Notes: generated by a model not told the origin, from the letters alone. A DNA stretch of 23,595 nucleotides from Oscillospiraceae bacterium (GCA_016295145.1 JAEDLR010000030.1:1-23595); one strand, 5' to 3'; positions 6,459-15,088 are shown, counted from the first letter of the stretch. Numbers and translations: made by a program.

Positions 6459-9263
6459 ACCGAAAAAGAAATGAAATCCGCAGCAAAGGCATTTGCGGAA
6501 TACTGGCAGGATAAGGGCGATGAAAAACAGGAGACCGCCCGCTTCTGGATCGAACTGCTGAGCAAGGTGCTTGGCGTTGAGGAGCCGACGAAGTTTATCG
6601 AATTTGAAAAGCCGGTTATGGTTGAAAAGAATCAGAAGTACATCGACGGCTACATCCCCTCGACGAAAATTCTCATTGAGCAGAAGGGTTCTCACGTCAA
6701 GCTTGGCCGCACCGCTGTGCAATCGGATGGTGAAAAGCTTACCCCCTACGGGCAGGCATTCCGCTACAACAATTATCTCCCATACGATCAGAAAGCGAAG
6801 TTTATTATCGTTTCCAATTTCAGAGAGATTCTGATTTATAATATGAACAAGCCCAACGGCGAGCCGGAGCAGATTCTCCTGAAAGACCTGCCAAAAGAGT
6901 GCTACCGTCTGAAATTCCTTGTGGATACCGGCAGCAAGCAACTGAAAAAAGAGATGGAGATTTCCCTGCAGGCAGGCGAGATTGTCGGCAAGCTGTACGA
7001 TGCCATTCTGGGGCAGTACAAGCACCCCGATGACCCCGAAACGCTCAAAAGTCTCAACAAGCTTTGTGTCCGTCTGGTGTTCTGCCTGTATGCAGAGGAT
7101 GCAGGCATCTTCGGCAAGCACGGAATGTTCCACGATTATCTGAAACAGTTTCCGGCGAAAAATGTGCGCAATGCCCTTGTAGAATTGTTCCGGGTGCTGG
7201 ATACCAAGGACGGCGTAAATGCTTTTCCCAACGAGCGTGACCCATATCTGAACGATGACCTTGCAGCATTCCCCTATGTCAACGGTGGATTATTCAGGGA
7301 TGAGGATATTGAAATCCCGCATTTTACGGAAGAAATCATGACAATTCTTCTGGAAGATGCAAGTGCGGAGTTCAACTGGTCGGGTATTTCGCCAACCATT
7401 TTCGGCGCGGTGTTTGAATCCACCCTCAACCCCGAAACACGCCGCAGCGGCGGTATGCACTACACCTCAATTGAGAATATTCACAAGGTCATAGACCCCT
7501 TGTTCCTCGATGCTCTGAAAGCGGAGCTGGAGGACATCAAGGCGCTGAAAGTGGAGAAAACCCGTCAGCAGAAGCTGCGTGATTTCCGCAAAAAGCTGTC
7601 CACGCTGGTGTTCCTTGACCCTGCCGCAGGCAGCGGAAACTTCCTCACGGAAACCTACATCAGCCTGCGCCGATTGGAAAATGACGCACTCTTTGAAGAA
7701 ACCCACGGGCAGATGATGCTGGGCAACAATGATGTCATTCAGGTGAGCATCTCGCAGTTTTACGGCATTGAAATCAACGATTTTGCCGTGACCGTTGCGA
7801 AAACAGCACTGTGGATTGCAGAAAGCCAGATGATGCAGGAAACGGAATCCCTGATGCGGATTGACCTTGATTTCCTGCCGCTGAAAAGCTATGCCAATAT
7901 TGTGGAGGGCAATGCCCTGCGGACGGATTGGGAGAGCGTGGTCGTTAAGAGCAAGCTGTCTTATATCATGGGGAATCCGCCGTTTGTTGGTCAAGCTATG
8001 CGAACAAAAGAACAAGCAAGTGATATGCAAGATGTGTTTGCGCCATCAAAAGCTGGCGGCAAGTTAGATTATGTAGCAGGTTGGTTTAAAAAAGCTGCTG
8101 ATATAATGAAAGGTACCTCTATTCAATCAGGCTTTGTATCCTCTAATTCAATTTGTCAAGGTGAATCCGTACAACTCCTTTGGGAAATGCTCTTGGAAGG
8201 CGGTGTATTTATAAACTTTGCTCACACAACATTTTTATGGACGAGTGAAGCTAAGGAAAAAGCTGCTGTTATGTGTGTTATTGTTGGATTTTCCTACATT
8301 GAGAGAACAAGAAAATTATTATATTCTGGAACGCAATATAAGGAAGTAGAACATATCAATGGGTATCTAAAAAACGCTCCAGATATTTTCATTAAAAATA
8401 GAAACAAGAGCATTAACGCTGGGACTGCAAAGGTAGTGCAAGGCAGTCCGCCTGCCGATGATGGCAAATTGCTCTTATCAGCACAGGAAAGAATAGATAT
8501 GATAAAGAAGTATCCTGAATTAGAGGCGGTTATAAAACCCTTTATTGGCAGTCGTGAGTTTATCAACGATACATCATTTCAGAGATTTTGTTTTTGGTTT
8601 GATGGTGAGTCTCCACATAAATATCAGCATATTCCAGAGCTGATGGATAGATTCAACTATATTAGAGAATATCGCCTTAAAAGTCCTGTTGACAGGATTC
8701 AGAAAACTGCAAACAAGCCGTATTTGTTTACGCAAAATCGCCAGCCTCAAACAGAATACCTTATTATTCCAAGAGTTTCTTCTTCTAACCGAAAATATAT
8801 TCCTATTGGATTCTTACCACCAGATGTAATAGCAAGTGATTCAGTGGTGTTGGTGTACAATGCAAGCCTGTATGATTTTGGAGTAATTTGTTCTAACGTT
8901 CATAATGCATGGATGAGAACGATTGCTGGTAGATTGAAAAATGATTACCGCTATGCACCATCGGTGTATTATAACTTCCCTTTCCCGAAACCTACGGAAA
9001 AGCAAAAAGAAAAAATATGCCAAACCGCACAGGCTATCATTGATGCACGAAAACTATACCCCGACAAAAGTCTTGCTGATATGTATGGGGATGCTATGTA
9101 TTTATATCCAGAATTGCTTAAAGCACATCAGCTCAACGACCGTGCGGTCATGGAAGCGTATGGCTTCTGGGGGAAGCTGAACTCGGAATCAGAGTGCGTG
9201 GCAGAACTGATGAAACTGTATCAGAAGCTGACGGCAGAGGACAGCGCAAAGCAATCACCCTAA
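6456..9263 (+). CDS. Single-chain type IIL (MmeI-like) restriction endonuclease-methyltransferase
   Basis: About 935 aa from TTG 6456, close to the length of MmeI. It is predicted to cut DNA at a distance from its site and to methylate adenine in one strand for protection. Numbered from GTG 6447, the N-terminal nuclease motif is Asp67 (DGYIP) and Glu78-x-Lys80 (ILIEQKG). A helical linker follows. The adenine-methyltransferase domain has motif I DPAAGSGNF (391-399) and motif IV NPPF (510-513). The target-recognition domain lies at ~600-840 (YYNFPFPKP near its end) and a helical C-terminal part follows. No separate specificity or helicase gene is nearby, consistent with a self-contained enzyme. 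GC falls from ~50-55% to ~28-40% between ~7985 and ~9120, so the recognition part has a different origin from the frame. The frame is intact. Confidence 0.9.
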   Translation: MTEKEMKSAAKAFAEYWQDKGDEKQETARFWIELLSKVLGVEEPTKFIEFEKPVMVEKNQKYIDGYIPSTKILIEQKGSHVKLGRTAVQSDGEKLTPYGQAFRYNNYLPYDQKAKFIIVSNFREILIYNMNKPNGEPEQILLKDLPKECYRLKFLVDTGSKQLKKEMEISLQAGEIVGKLYDAILGQYKHPDDPETLKSLNKLCVRLVFCLYAEDAGIFGKHGMFHDYLKQFPAKNVRNALVELFRVLDTKDGVNAFPNERDPYLNDDLAAFPYVNGGLFRDEDIEIPHFTEEIMTILLEDASAEFNWSGISPTIFGAVFESTLNPETRRSGGMHYTSIENIHKVIDPLFLDALKAELEDIKALKVEKTRQQKLRDFRKKLSTLVFLDPAAGSGNFLTETYISLRRLENDALFEETHGQMMLGNNDVIQVSISQFYGIEINDFAVTVAKTALWIAESQMMQETESLMRIDLDFLPLKSYANIVEGNALRTDWESVVVKSKLSYIMGNPPFVGQAMRTKEQASDMQDVFAPSKAGGKLDYVAGWFKKAADIMKGTSIQSGFVSSNSICQGESVQLLWEMLLEGGVFINFAHTTFLWTSEAKEKAAVMCVIVGFSYIERTRKLLYSGTQYKEVEHINGYLKNAPDIFIKNRNKSINAGTAKVVQGSPPADDGKLLLSAQERIDMIKKYPELEAVIKPFIGSREFINDTSFQRFCFWFDGESPHKYQHIPELMDRFNYIREYRLKSPVDRIQKTANKPYLFTQNRQPQTEYLIIPRVSSSNRKYIPIGFLPPDVIASDSVVLVYNASLYDFGVICSNVHNAWMRTIAGRLKNDYRYAPSVYYNFPFPKPTEKQKEKICQTAQAIIDARKLYPDKSLADMYGDAMYLYPELLKAHQLNDRAVMEAYGFWGKLNSESECVAELMKLYQKLTAEDSAKQSP

Positions 9264-9327
9264 GGCGGCAAAGCCCATGGCAGTGCGTATTTTGAAGAAA
9301 TCATCATAATAGTGGTATTATGCATCA

Positions 9328-9356
9328 TTGCGAATGCACTGAAAATCTGTTATAAT
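9328..9356 (+). promoter_or_regulatory. Promoter of the CotH gene
   Basis: -35 TTGCGA (9328-9333) and -10 TATAAT (9351-9356) have a 17-bp spacer. The start codon follows 57 nt after the -10. Confidence 0.75.
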
Positions 9357-9413
9357 CATCATGAGGCATTGTACCAAATGCCAACCGGTATTGTAATTGA
9401 GAGGGGATTTTTT

Positions 9414-12155
9414 ATGAGAAAACGCATTCTGGCAGGTGTGGCTGCGTGCATGACAGCCTTCAATCTGCTGGCCGCATTGCCGCCGACCATTCCGGCATCT
9501 GCGGCACTGCCCGGTGACATCAACGCCGATGGCACAATCACCGCCGATGATGCAAAGGCATTACACCATTGGCTCACCACCGGAACCGGCAGCATCACAG
9601 GCGGGGATATCAATGGGGACGGTAAGGTCGATGCACAAGACCTTACACTTTTGAAGCGCACACTGCTGACGAAATCAATAGGCAGCTATGCGGGGCTTGT
9701 GATCAACGAGGTATGCTCGACGAATAAAACCTCGCTGAAAGCCGCCAACGGCACCAGCCCCGACTGGATCGAGATTTTCAACGCCGGCGATGCTGCCATT
9801 GATCTCGGCGGTGTCGGCGTTTCCGATGGAAACATCAACCGCTTCAAGTTCACATTCCCCCCGGGCACTTCCCTGAAACCCGGCGCATATCTCATCATCT
9901 TCTGCGATGATACCGATGTCACCACCGGCGAGCTCCACGCAGCGTTCAAGATCAGCGCAGCCGGCGAGACCATTTATCTTACCGCACCGGACGGCAGCGA
10001 TATTGATACCGTTGTGCTGCCGGAGCTTGATGTGGATGTGACCTATGGCAGATATGCCAACGGTTCGTCCGATTTTGCGCTGCTGAAACCGTCGCCGGGT
10101 ACATCCAATGACACCGCAGAGACAGTCTACCGCGTGGAAAAGCCGTTATTCTCTGCAGAGGGCGGATTCTACGATGCGGCATTCGGGTTATCGCTCAGCG
10201 ATGCCGCGGGCAACAGCATCTACTATACCCTTGACGGCTCCGACCCGCGCACATCATCGACCGCCCAACAGTACAGCGGTGAAATCCGCATCTACGACAA
10301 CACCGGCGATGCCAACAAGCTCGCTGCAATCACAGACATTTCCCTGCGCCCCTATGAAGCGCCGGATTACAATGTGGACAAGGGCATCGTGGTGCGCGCG
10401 GTCAGCAAGGATGCATCCGGCAATTACAGCGCAGTTGCAACGAACAACTATTTTGTCGGCAAGTCGGCATCCTATTACACGGATATGAAGGTACTTTCGA
10501 TCTCCACCGATGCTGCCAACTTCTTTGACAATAAAACCGGTATTTATGTGGTCGGTGACCAGTATTACCAGTGGAAGCAGAGCGGCGCATTTGACCCCAA
10601 TCTCGATGTGGGAAGCTGTGACAATCCGACCAATTACAACAGCGAGGGCAGAGAATGGGAGCGTCCCTGCAACATCCAGGTGTTCGAGCAGGGCAAGCTG
10701 AAGTACACGGAAGATGTGGGCGTGCGCATTTCCGGCAACTGGACGGCTGCATTCCCGCAGAAAAGCCTCACATTCTACGCACGCGCCGAGTACGGCAGCA
10801 ACAAAATGCAGTACGATTTCTTCGAGGGCAATGCAACTGACATTGACGGTGTCAAAATCAAGGAGTACAAAAAGGTCACGCTGCGAAACGGCGGCAATGC
10901 CTACGATAACGCCCGATTCCGCGACGAGCTGAACCAGTCGCTTGCCGATGGCTTGCAGCTTGGCACGCAGGCAAAGTATGACTATATTGTATTCCTTGAC
11001 GGCGAGTTTTGGGGCTATTATTCCATGCAGGAAAAGCTCGATGATAACTACATTGAATCGCATTATCATGTGGATGCGGATAATGTCACAACGATCAAGA
11101 TCGGCAAGGAATATGACGGTCTGGCATCGACCTATCAGAGCTTTGAGCAGTTCTGGAATTGGGCAATGTCCGCAGATATGAGCAATGCCGCAAACTATCA
11201 GCGCGTCTGCGATACGATCGACGTGCAAGGCTTCATGGATTTTGTTGCATTCCAGAGCTATATTGTCAACTGGGATTGCCTGCTCAACAACAATAACTGG
11301 ATGATCTGGCGCGCGGATGAGATTGACGGCACAAATCCTTATGCTGACGGAAAATGGAGATTCCTGCTCTATGATACCGAATATTCTACCGGCTATGACG
11401 GGCAGAGCAGTCTTTCCCGCAACTATTTCAAATATATGGACAATTCGGGGCAGATCACAAGCCTTTCGTCGCTGTTTTTCAAGCTGATGAACAACGCCGA
11501 TTTCAAGGCGCAGTTCTATGATACCTGCACAAAGGTCTACAAAGAAAATTTCGACAGTACAAAGGTCTCTGCGCAAATCGACAGCTATGCACATAAACTG
11601 AATTCTGCGGTGACAGATACATTCCGGCGGTTCGGCGTCGGTGCAGATTTCATGAGCAATGTAAAGATCGTGCGCAATTTCTTCAATAAGCGCGGCGCAT
11701 ACGCGCTGCATCACCTGAATCTGCTGTACGGCATCGCAGACGACTGGCAGGATGACGCCAACATGATCGACCAGTTCGGCTGGAGCATCTGGATGAACGA
11801 CGGTGCCGGTACGATCTCCTACGAGGATGACGGAAGCATCATGGTCAATGTTACGCGCACAGGTCAGTATGCGCAGGTCAGCACAGGTTCGGTGGAACTC
11901 GAAGGGGGCAAAACCTACCGAATGACCTATAAAATCCGCACAAGTACGAACATTACGACATATGCGATGTTCCAGGAGGGTGGCAACGATTACACCAGCT
12001 ATTTCTGGGCGCAGAAACAGCTCTACCCGCAGGAGCAGACGATTACCGATACTGTTACTATGAGCCAGTCTGACCCGAATGTCAAATATCTCATTGGGCT
12101 TGATGGCGTGGGAACATATTACATCTACGATTTCTCGATGGTTTGCGTCAACTGA
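9414..12155 (+). CDS. Secreted dockerin - lamin-tail - CotH kinase protein
   Basis: 913 aa from ATG 9414 (GAGGGG at 9401-9406, 7-nt spacing); an in-frame ATG at 9312 would precede the promoter and is rejected. Signal peptide 1-31 (ASA-AL). Type I dockerin ~32-88 with loops DINADGTITADD and DINGDGKVDAQD. Lamin-tail domain ~93-232 (LVINEV, PDWIEIFN). A chitobiase-like beta-sandwich ~243-350 (YYTLDGSDPR). CotH kinase-like domain ~356-700 with VRISGNWTAAFPQKSL, FLDGEFWGYYSMQEKLDDNY and LLYDTEYS, the last carrying the likely catalytic Asp. A C-terminal CBM-like beta domain ~785-913. CotH proteins with dockerins occur in ruminococcal cellulosomes. CotH of Bacillus phosphorylates spore-coat proteins, but the cellulosomal role is not established. 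The gene is a single transcription unit with its own promoter and terminator. Confidence 0.92.
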   Translation: MRKRILAGVAACMTAFNLLAALPPTIPASAALPGDINADGTITADDAKALHHWLTTGTGSITGGDINGDGKVDAQDLTLLKRTLLTKSIGSYAGLVINEVCSTNKTSLKAANGTSPDWIEIFNAGDAAIDLGGVGVSDGNINRFKFTFPPGTSLKPGAYLIIFCDDTDVTTGELHAAFKISAAGETIYLTAPDGSDIDTVVLPELDVDVTYGRYANGSSDFALLKPSPGTSNDTAETVYRVEKPLFSAEGGFYDAAFGLSLSDAAGNSIYYTLDGSDPRTSSTAQQYSGEIRIYDNTGDANKLAAITDISLRPYEAPDYNVDKGIVVRAVSKDASGNYSAVATNNYFVGKSASYYTDMKVLSISTDAANFFDNKTGIYVVGDQYYQWKQSGAFDPNLDVGSCDNPTNYNSEGREWERPCNIQVFEQGKLKYTEDVGVRISGNWTAAFPQKSLTFYARAEYGSNKMQYDFFEGNATDIDGVKIKEYKKVTLRNGGNAYDNARFRDELNQSLADGLQLGTQAKYDYIVFLDGEFWGYYSMQEKLDDNYIESHYHVDADNVTTIKIGKEYDGLASTYQSFEQFWNWAMSADMSNAANYQRVCDTIDVQGFMDFVAFQSYIVNWDCLLNNNNWMIWRADEIDGTNPYADGKWRFLLYDTEYSTGYDGQSSLSRNYFKYMDNSGQITSLSSLFFKLMNNADFKAQFYDTCTKVYKENFDSTKVSAQIDSYAHKLNSAVTDTFRRFGVGADFMSNVKIVRNFFNKRGAYALHHLNLLYGIADDWQDDANMIDQFGWSIWMNDGAGTISYEDDGSIMVNVTRTGQYAQVSTGSVELEGGKTYRMTYKIRTSTNITTYAMFQEGGNDYTSYFWAQKQLYPQEQTITDTVTMSQSDPNVKYLIGLDGVGTYYIYDFSMVCVN

Positions 12156-12157
12156 AA

Positions 12158-12208
12158 AAAGCAGCACGGACAGGGGTACGCTCCTGATTCGTGCTGCTTT
12201 CTGTTTTT
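12158..12208 (+). terminator. Rho-independent terminator of the CotH gene
   Basis: An 11-bp perfect stem (12158-12168 / 12190-12200) is followed by CTGTTTTT. It starts 3 nt after the stop codon. Confidence 0.88.
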
Positions 12209-12407
12209 GGATTGCGATGCCACGATAAAGTGACACCGCCTGAATTGCGCTGAAAGATTGGAAGAAAGTACCAACCACCCCAAGCGCAGCACATCGACAT
12301 TCTCGTAGCGCTGCACACGGCTGCAATGCTTTCAATTGCATCAGTCGGAATTTTCGTTGTTTCACCGGTCGCATATCGTTGCTCCGAGAGGCTTTTTTAA
12401 TATACAT
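12209..12407. other. Non-coding gap between CotH terminator and arsC
   Basis: No supported gene. A minus-strand frame crosses it (reading into the antisense of the CotH gene), but it has no ribosome site or recognised domain. Between the two convergent genes, it may be a scar of the arsenic operon insertion. Confidence 0.35.
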
Positions 12408-12803
12408 TTAGCGTATTTCAGCTTTCAGTTCCAATATATGCTTTTCAATCGAGTTTATAACTTCAATAAAAACCTCATCACTCTCTCCCGTTGGGTCGGG
12501 CAGACCCCAGTTATCGTCAAATTCTCTGCCGATATAAGGACAGCCCACATCACAGCCCATTGATATTGCTATATCGGGAGCGGGTATCTTATCAAAAGTC
12601 TTGCTGTACTGCGCCTGCTCCATATCAATCCCGTAAAGCTGTTTCATCAGCCGAACTGCGTCTTGATTTATCTGCGGTTTTGTTTCCGTTCCCGCAGAAT
12701 AAAAGTCGAAATCATCGCCCCTTAAATGTTTTCCGAGAGCTTCGGCAATCTGACTTCGACAGGAATTATGGACGCAGACAAAGGCGACCTTCAGTTTAGC
12801 CAT
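12408..12803 (-). CDS. arsC: Arsenate reductase, low-molecular-weight phosphatase type
   Basis: 131-aa cytoplasmic enzyme that reduces arsenate to arsenite through a Cys relay, usually recharged by thioredoxin. The P-loop CVHNSCRSQ (CX5R) is near the N-terminus, with the nucleophilic Cys at residue 10. Two more cysteines in the MGCDVGCPY stretch would form the relay disulfide. The distal acid motif is GLPDPTG. Length is typical of the thioredoxin-coupled family. It is the last gene of the arsR operon, 18 bp after the thioredoxin-like gene, which could serve as its reductant. A G-rich ribosome site (AAGGGTGG) precedes ATG 12803. Confidence 0.92.
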   Translation of the reverse strand: MAKLKVAFVCVHNSCRSQIAEALGKHLRGDDFDFYSAGTETKPQINQDAVRLMKQLYGIDMEQAQYSKTFDKIPAPDIAISMGCDVGCPYIGREFDDNWGLPDPTGESDEVFIEVINSIEKHILELKAEIR

Positions 12804-12821
12804 TTTGAACCACCCTTTTTA

Positions 12822-13172
12822 TCAAAAACCTGATTTCCGGATCAGCTTTTCGACATCGGCGGGCTTCAGTACCTTACCCATAGCCACCACCTTTTCATTG
12901 ATAACAATGGCAGGCATACGCATTACACCGTATTCCATCACTTTTTGCATATCTGTAATATATTCAACCTCAACGGACAATCCCATTGATTTCACTGCTT
13001 CTTTTGCATATTCATACTGCTGGTGGCAGGACTTACAACCTGCGCCAAGCACTTTGATACTATTGATTGCTCCGACCGTAACGCTGTTGATACAGGATAA
13101 GTCTTTTGTTTTTCCCGCGCAACAGCAGGATTGCTTTTCCTCTTTCTTCTTACCAAAACCGAATAACGACAT
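12822..13172 (-). CDS. Small thioredoxin-like redox protein with N-terminal cysteine cluster
   Basis: 116 aa. The C-terminal ~80 residues form a thioredoxin/glutaredoxin fold of the TM0996/MTH895 type: IKVLGAGCKSCHQQ carries the CxxC active site, and VMRMPAIVINEKVV carries the cis-Pro loop. The first ~35 residues are basic and hold QSCCCAGKTKDLSC, four more Cys that could bind metalloid or zinc. Proteins of this kind are commonly linked to ArsP-type permease genes, as here. Its ribosome site GGAGG (13182-13186) is 9 nt from ATG 13172, and it starts 20 bp after the permease gene. The inferred job is thiol delivery to ArsC or the permease, or metalloid binding. Confidence 0.88.
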   Translation of the reverse strand: MSLFGFGKKKEEKQSCCCAGKTKDLSCINSVTVGAINSIKVLGAGCKSCHQQYEYAKEAVKSMGLSVEVEYITDMQKVMEYGVMRMPAIVINEKVVAMGKVLKPADVEKLIRKSGF

Positions 13173-13192
13173 AGTAGTTTACCTCCATCAAT

Positions 13193-14206
13193 TTATAGAA
13201 TGAATCCCTGCATGAGGTTGAAAAGATACCCCACAAGGATAATTCCTACCGTACATATTGCAACAAAAATACCAAGCAGCTTCGGCTTGACAGCCTTTCT
13301 CAGCATAATCATTGATGGCAAAGAAAGCGTAGTGACACCCATCATAAAGGAAAGTACAACGCCAAGCATCGCGCCCTTTGCAAGCAGAGCTTCTGCAATC
13401 GGAATTGTGCCGAAAATATCCGCATACATCGGAACACCCGCAATTGTTGCAAGGATTACACCAAACGGGTTGCTGCCACCAAGAGCCTTGACGATGAATT
13501 CTTCGGGAATATAGTTGTGTATTACCGCACCGATGCCAACGCCCAAAAGCACATAAGGAAAAACTTTTTGGGCTGTTTTCCATACCTGTTCCCATGCGTA
13601 TTTTACACGATCTTTGAAATTCAGCGCCTCCTGCGGTATATCAATGGCATTGGCTTTTCTGATAAACTCCTCCACCTGATTTTCAAGGTGTAGCTTTTCA
13701 ATCAGCGTACCGCCGGCGACCGCAATCATAAGGCCTACCATTACATAAATGACTGCCACCTTCCACCCGAAAATACTCATCAGCAATACAAGAGAGCCGA
13801 GGTCAACCATAGGCGAGGAAATCAGGAATGAAAATGTTACGCCAAGAGGCAGACCTGCACTTGAAAAGCCCATAAACAGCGGTATGGATGAACAGGAACA
13901 AAACGGTGTGACCGTTCCAAGCAGGGCGGCGATCATATTTGCACCGACACCGTGAAATCTGCCGAGAATTTTCTTTGTCCTTTCAGGCGGAAAGTAGCTC
14001 TGAATATACGAGATAATGAAAATCAAGATGCCCAGCAGCACCATAATTTTTATCATATCGTAAATAAAAAAATGGATACTTCCTCCGATTTTTTTGCTTG
14101 TGTCAAGACCAAGCAAGTTTAGCAATGTGCCGATAAGGCGATTGAGCCAAGCCATACCGAGAATTTCATCCTGAAAAAAGCCCCAGCCTGTTCGAATCAC
14201 TTCCAT
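13193..14206 (-). CDS. arsP: ArsP-type permease (organoarsenical / arsenite efflux family)
   Basis: 337-aa inner-membrane protein with about eight hydrophobic segments. The family signature TPFCSCSSIPLFMGF lies in the first half and GVPMYADIFGTIP in the second. Start ATG 14206 has AAAGGAG at 14214-14220 with 7-nt spacing; the longer frame to 14233 has no such site. ArsP of Campylobacter exports trivalent organoarsenicals, but other members of this permease family have different or unknown substrates. Together with arsR and arsC here, a role in arsenic resistance is the best inference. A central hydrophilic loop (LHLENQVEEFIRKANAID) separates the two bundles. Confidence 0.9.
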   Translation of the reverse strand: MEVIRTGWGFFQDEILGMAWLNRLIGTLLNLLGLDTSKKIGGSIHFFIYDMIKIMVLLGILIFIISYIQSYFPPERTKKILGRFHGVGANMIAALLGTVTPFCSCSSIPLFMGFSSAGLPLGVTFSFLISSPMVDLGSLVLLMSIFGWKVAVIYVMVGLMIAVAGGTLIEKLHLENQVEEFIRKANAIDIPQEALNFKDRVKYAWEQVWKTAQKVFPYVLLGVGIGAVIHNYIPEEFIVKALGGSNPFGVILATIAGVPMYADIFGTIPIAEALLAKGAMLGVVLSFMMGVTTLSLPSMIMLRKAVKPKLLGIFVAICTVGIILVGYLFNLMQGFIL

Positions 14207-14231
14207 AAAACATCTCCTTTTATATTCAAGC

Positions 14232-14284
14232 ATTGAAATATATCAATATCAAGTGGATTTTGGAAGCCGTGCGTTCACACGGCT
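14232..14284 (-). promoter_or_regulatory. Palindrome and hairpin before the permease gene
   Basis: 14232-14247 is an imperfect palindrome (ATTGAAAT / ATATCAAT, 7 of 8 positions pairing), a possible second operator. 14265-14284 is a 7-bp perfect hairpin with a 6-nt loop. The A/T-rich run is on its 5' side for the operon strand, so it looks more like an attenuator or processing site than a terminator. Together they fill the only sizeable gap (82 bp) in the operon. Confidence 0.4.
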
Positions 14285-14288
14285 GTTT

Positions 14289-14732
14289 TTATTCATAATC
14301 AGCCAGTATGCTTTCAAGCACCTCGACTGCACTTTCAATCATTTTGGGGCATATATCAGCGAACAGGTTTTTCTCCTTGATACAAGCCATATCGTCAGGC
14401 TTTGTAAGGTCATAGCCAAGTAAATCACGGCAGACAATAGAACCGTTTTGTTCTTTGAAGCGTTTTGTATATTCAGTTGCAATGGCGTATGCATGGGATT
14501 TCTGCTCATAATTACCGGATTCATAGTGCCCGTATTTCAGTCCCAAGACCATTAACGCTCCCGATACAGCACCGCACATTTCTCCGTTTCTTGCACCGCC
14601 GCCAAACTGTGTTCCAAGCATGAATGCAAGCTTTTCATCGAGTCCGAAATCAGGCGCAAATGCTGCCAATACAGCCTGAGAGCAGTTAAAGCCGTTCGCA
14701 AACATCTCTAAAGCCTTTTCCGATTTTGTCAT
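14289..14732 (-). CDS. C_GCAxxG_C_C family redox protein
   Basis: 147 aa. It matches the C_GCAxxG_C_C family of probable redox-active proteins: FNCSQAVLAAF supplies the first Cys, GEMCGAVSGALMVLG the GCAxxG-like centre, IVCRDLLGYDL the third Cys and FADICPKMIES the fourth. The biochemical function is unknown; members occur in anaerobes next to metal or metalloid genes. Three ATG codons stand in tandem at 14738-14730. The last (14732) has AGAGG at 14740-14744 with 7-nt spacing and is preferred. The arsR stop TGA (14737-14735) overlaps the first ATG codons, so translation is coupled to arsR. Confidence 0.88.
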   Translation of the reverse strand: MTKSEKALEMFANGFNCSQAVLAAFAPDFGLDEKLAFMLGTQFGGGARNGEMCGAVSGALMVLGLKYGHYESGNYEQKSHAYAIATEYTKRFKEQNGSIVCRDLLGYDLTKPDDMACIKEKNLFADICPKMIESAVEVLESILADYE

Positions 14733-14734
14733 CA

Positions 14735-15025
14735 TCATTCCTCTTTCCCATGTTTGTTCAAGAAATCAAGATACTCCTGTGCTATTTCCAAGCCTTCCCT
14801 TGAAATAGAATAATGCATCCACTTGCCCTCTTTCCGTCCGTTGACAATTCCGCTGTCAAGAAGCGTTTTCATATGGTGAGAAAGAGTCGGCTGTGCGATG
14901 TTCATTGCTTCAAGCAGCTTGCAGGCACATTTTTCGCCGTCAATCAAAAGCTGTAAAATCTTAATGCGGTTTTCATCGCAGAAAGCTTTGAATATCATTG
15001 CAAGCTGTTTTTCATTCAGTTTCAT
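14735..15025 (-). CDS. arsR: ArsR/SmtB-family metalloid-responsive repressor
   Basis: 96-aa winged-helix repressor. Start ATG 15025 is preceded by a GGGGTG ribosome site (5-nt spacing). The frame continues to 15088 but that extension overlaps the operator and promoter. ENRIKILQLLIDGEKCACKL covers the first helices; the vicinal Cys pair in KCACKLLEA is placed as in arsenic-sensing ArsR proteins (ELCVCDL type). The recognition helix is QPTLSHHMKTLLDSG and the wing is RKEGKWMHYSI. Arsenite or a related thiophile would bind the cysteines and release DNA. It heads the operon and probably represses it through 15036-15057. Confidence 0.93.
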   Translation of the reverse strand: MKLNEKQLAMIFKAFCDENRIKILQLLIDGEKCACKLLEAMNIAQPTLSHHMKTLLDSGIVNGRKEGKWMHYSISREGLEIAQEYLDFLNKHGKEE

Positions 15026-15035
15026 ATGCGCACCC

Positions 15036-15057
15036 CATATCGACAATCTTCTATATG
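15036..15057 (-). promoter_or_regulatory. Candidate ArsR operator
   Basis: A 22-bp imperfect palindrome; 8 of 11 positions pair between CATATaGAagA and the complement of its right arm. It lies directly downstream of the -10 box and covers the likely transcription start, the usual place for an ArsR/SmtB operator. Confidence 0.55.
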
Positions 15058-15059
15058 TT

Positions 15060-15088
15060 ATTATACAGCACAGATAGAGATTTGTCAA
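15060..15088 (-). promoter_or_regulatory. Promoter of the ars operon
   Basis: On the minus strand, the perfect consensus -35 TTGACA (15088-15083) and -10 TATAAT (15065-15060) have a 17-bp spacer. A fully consensus promoter fits a gene set held off by a repressor. Confidence 0.9.

Noticed and set aside
6432..7133. 233-codon minus-strand frame
   Set aside because: Antisense of the restriction enzyme gene; no start signals.
10254..12407. 717-codon open frame on the minus strand
   Set aside because: It lies antisense to the well-supported CotH gene, has no ribosome site or recognisable domain, and reflects GC-rich codon structure on the other strand.
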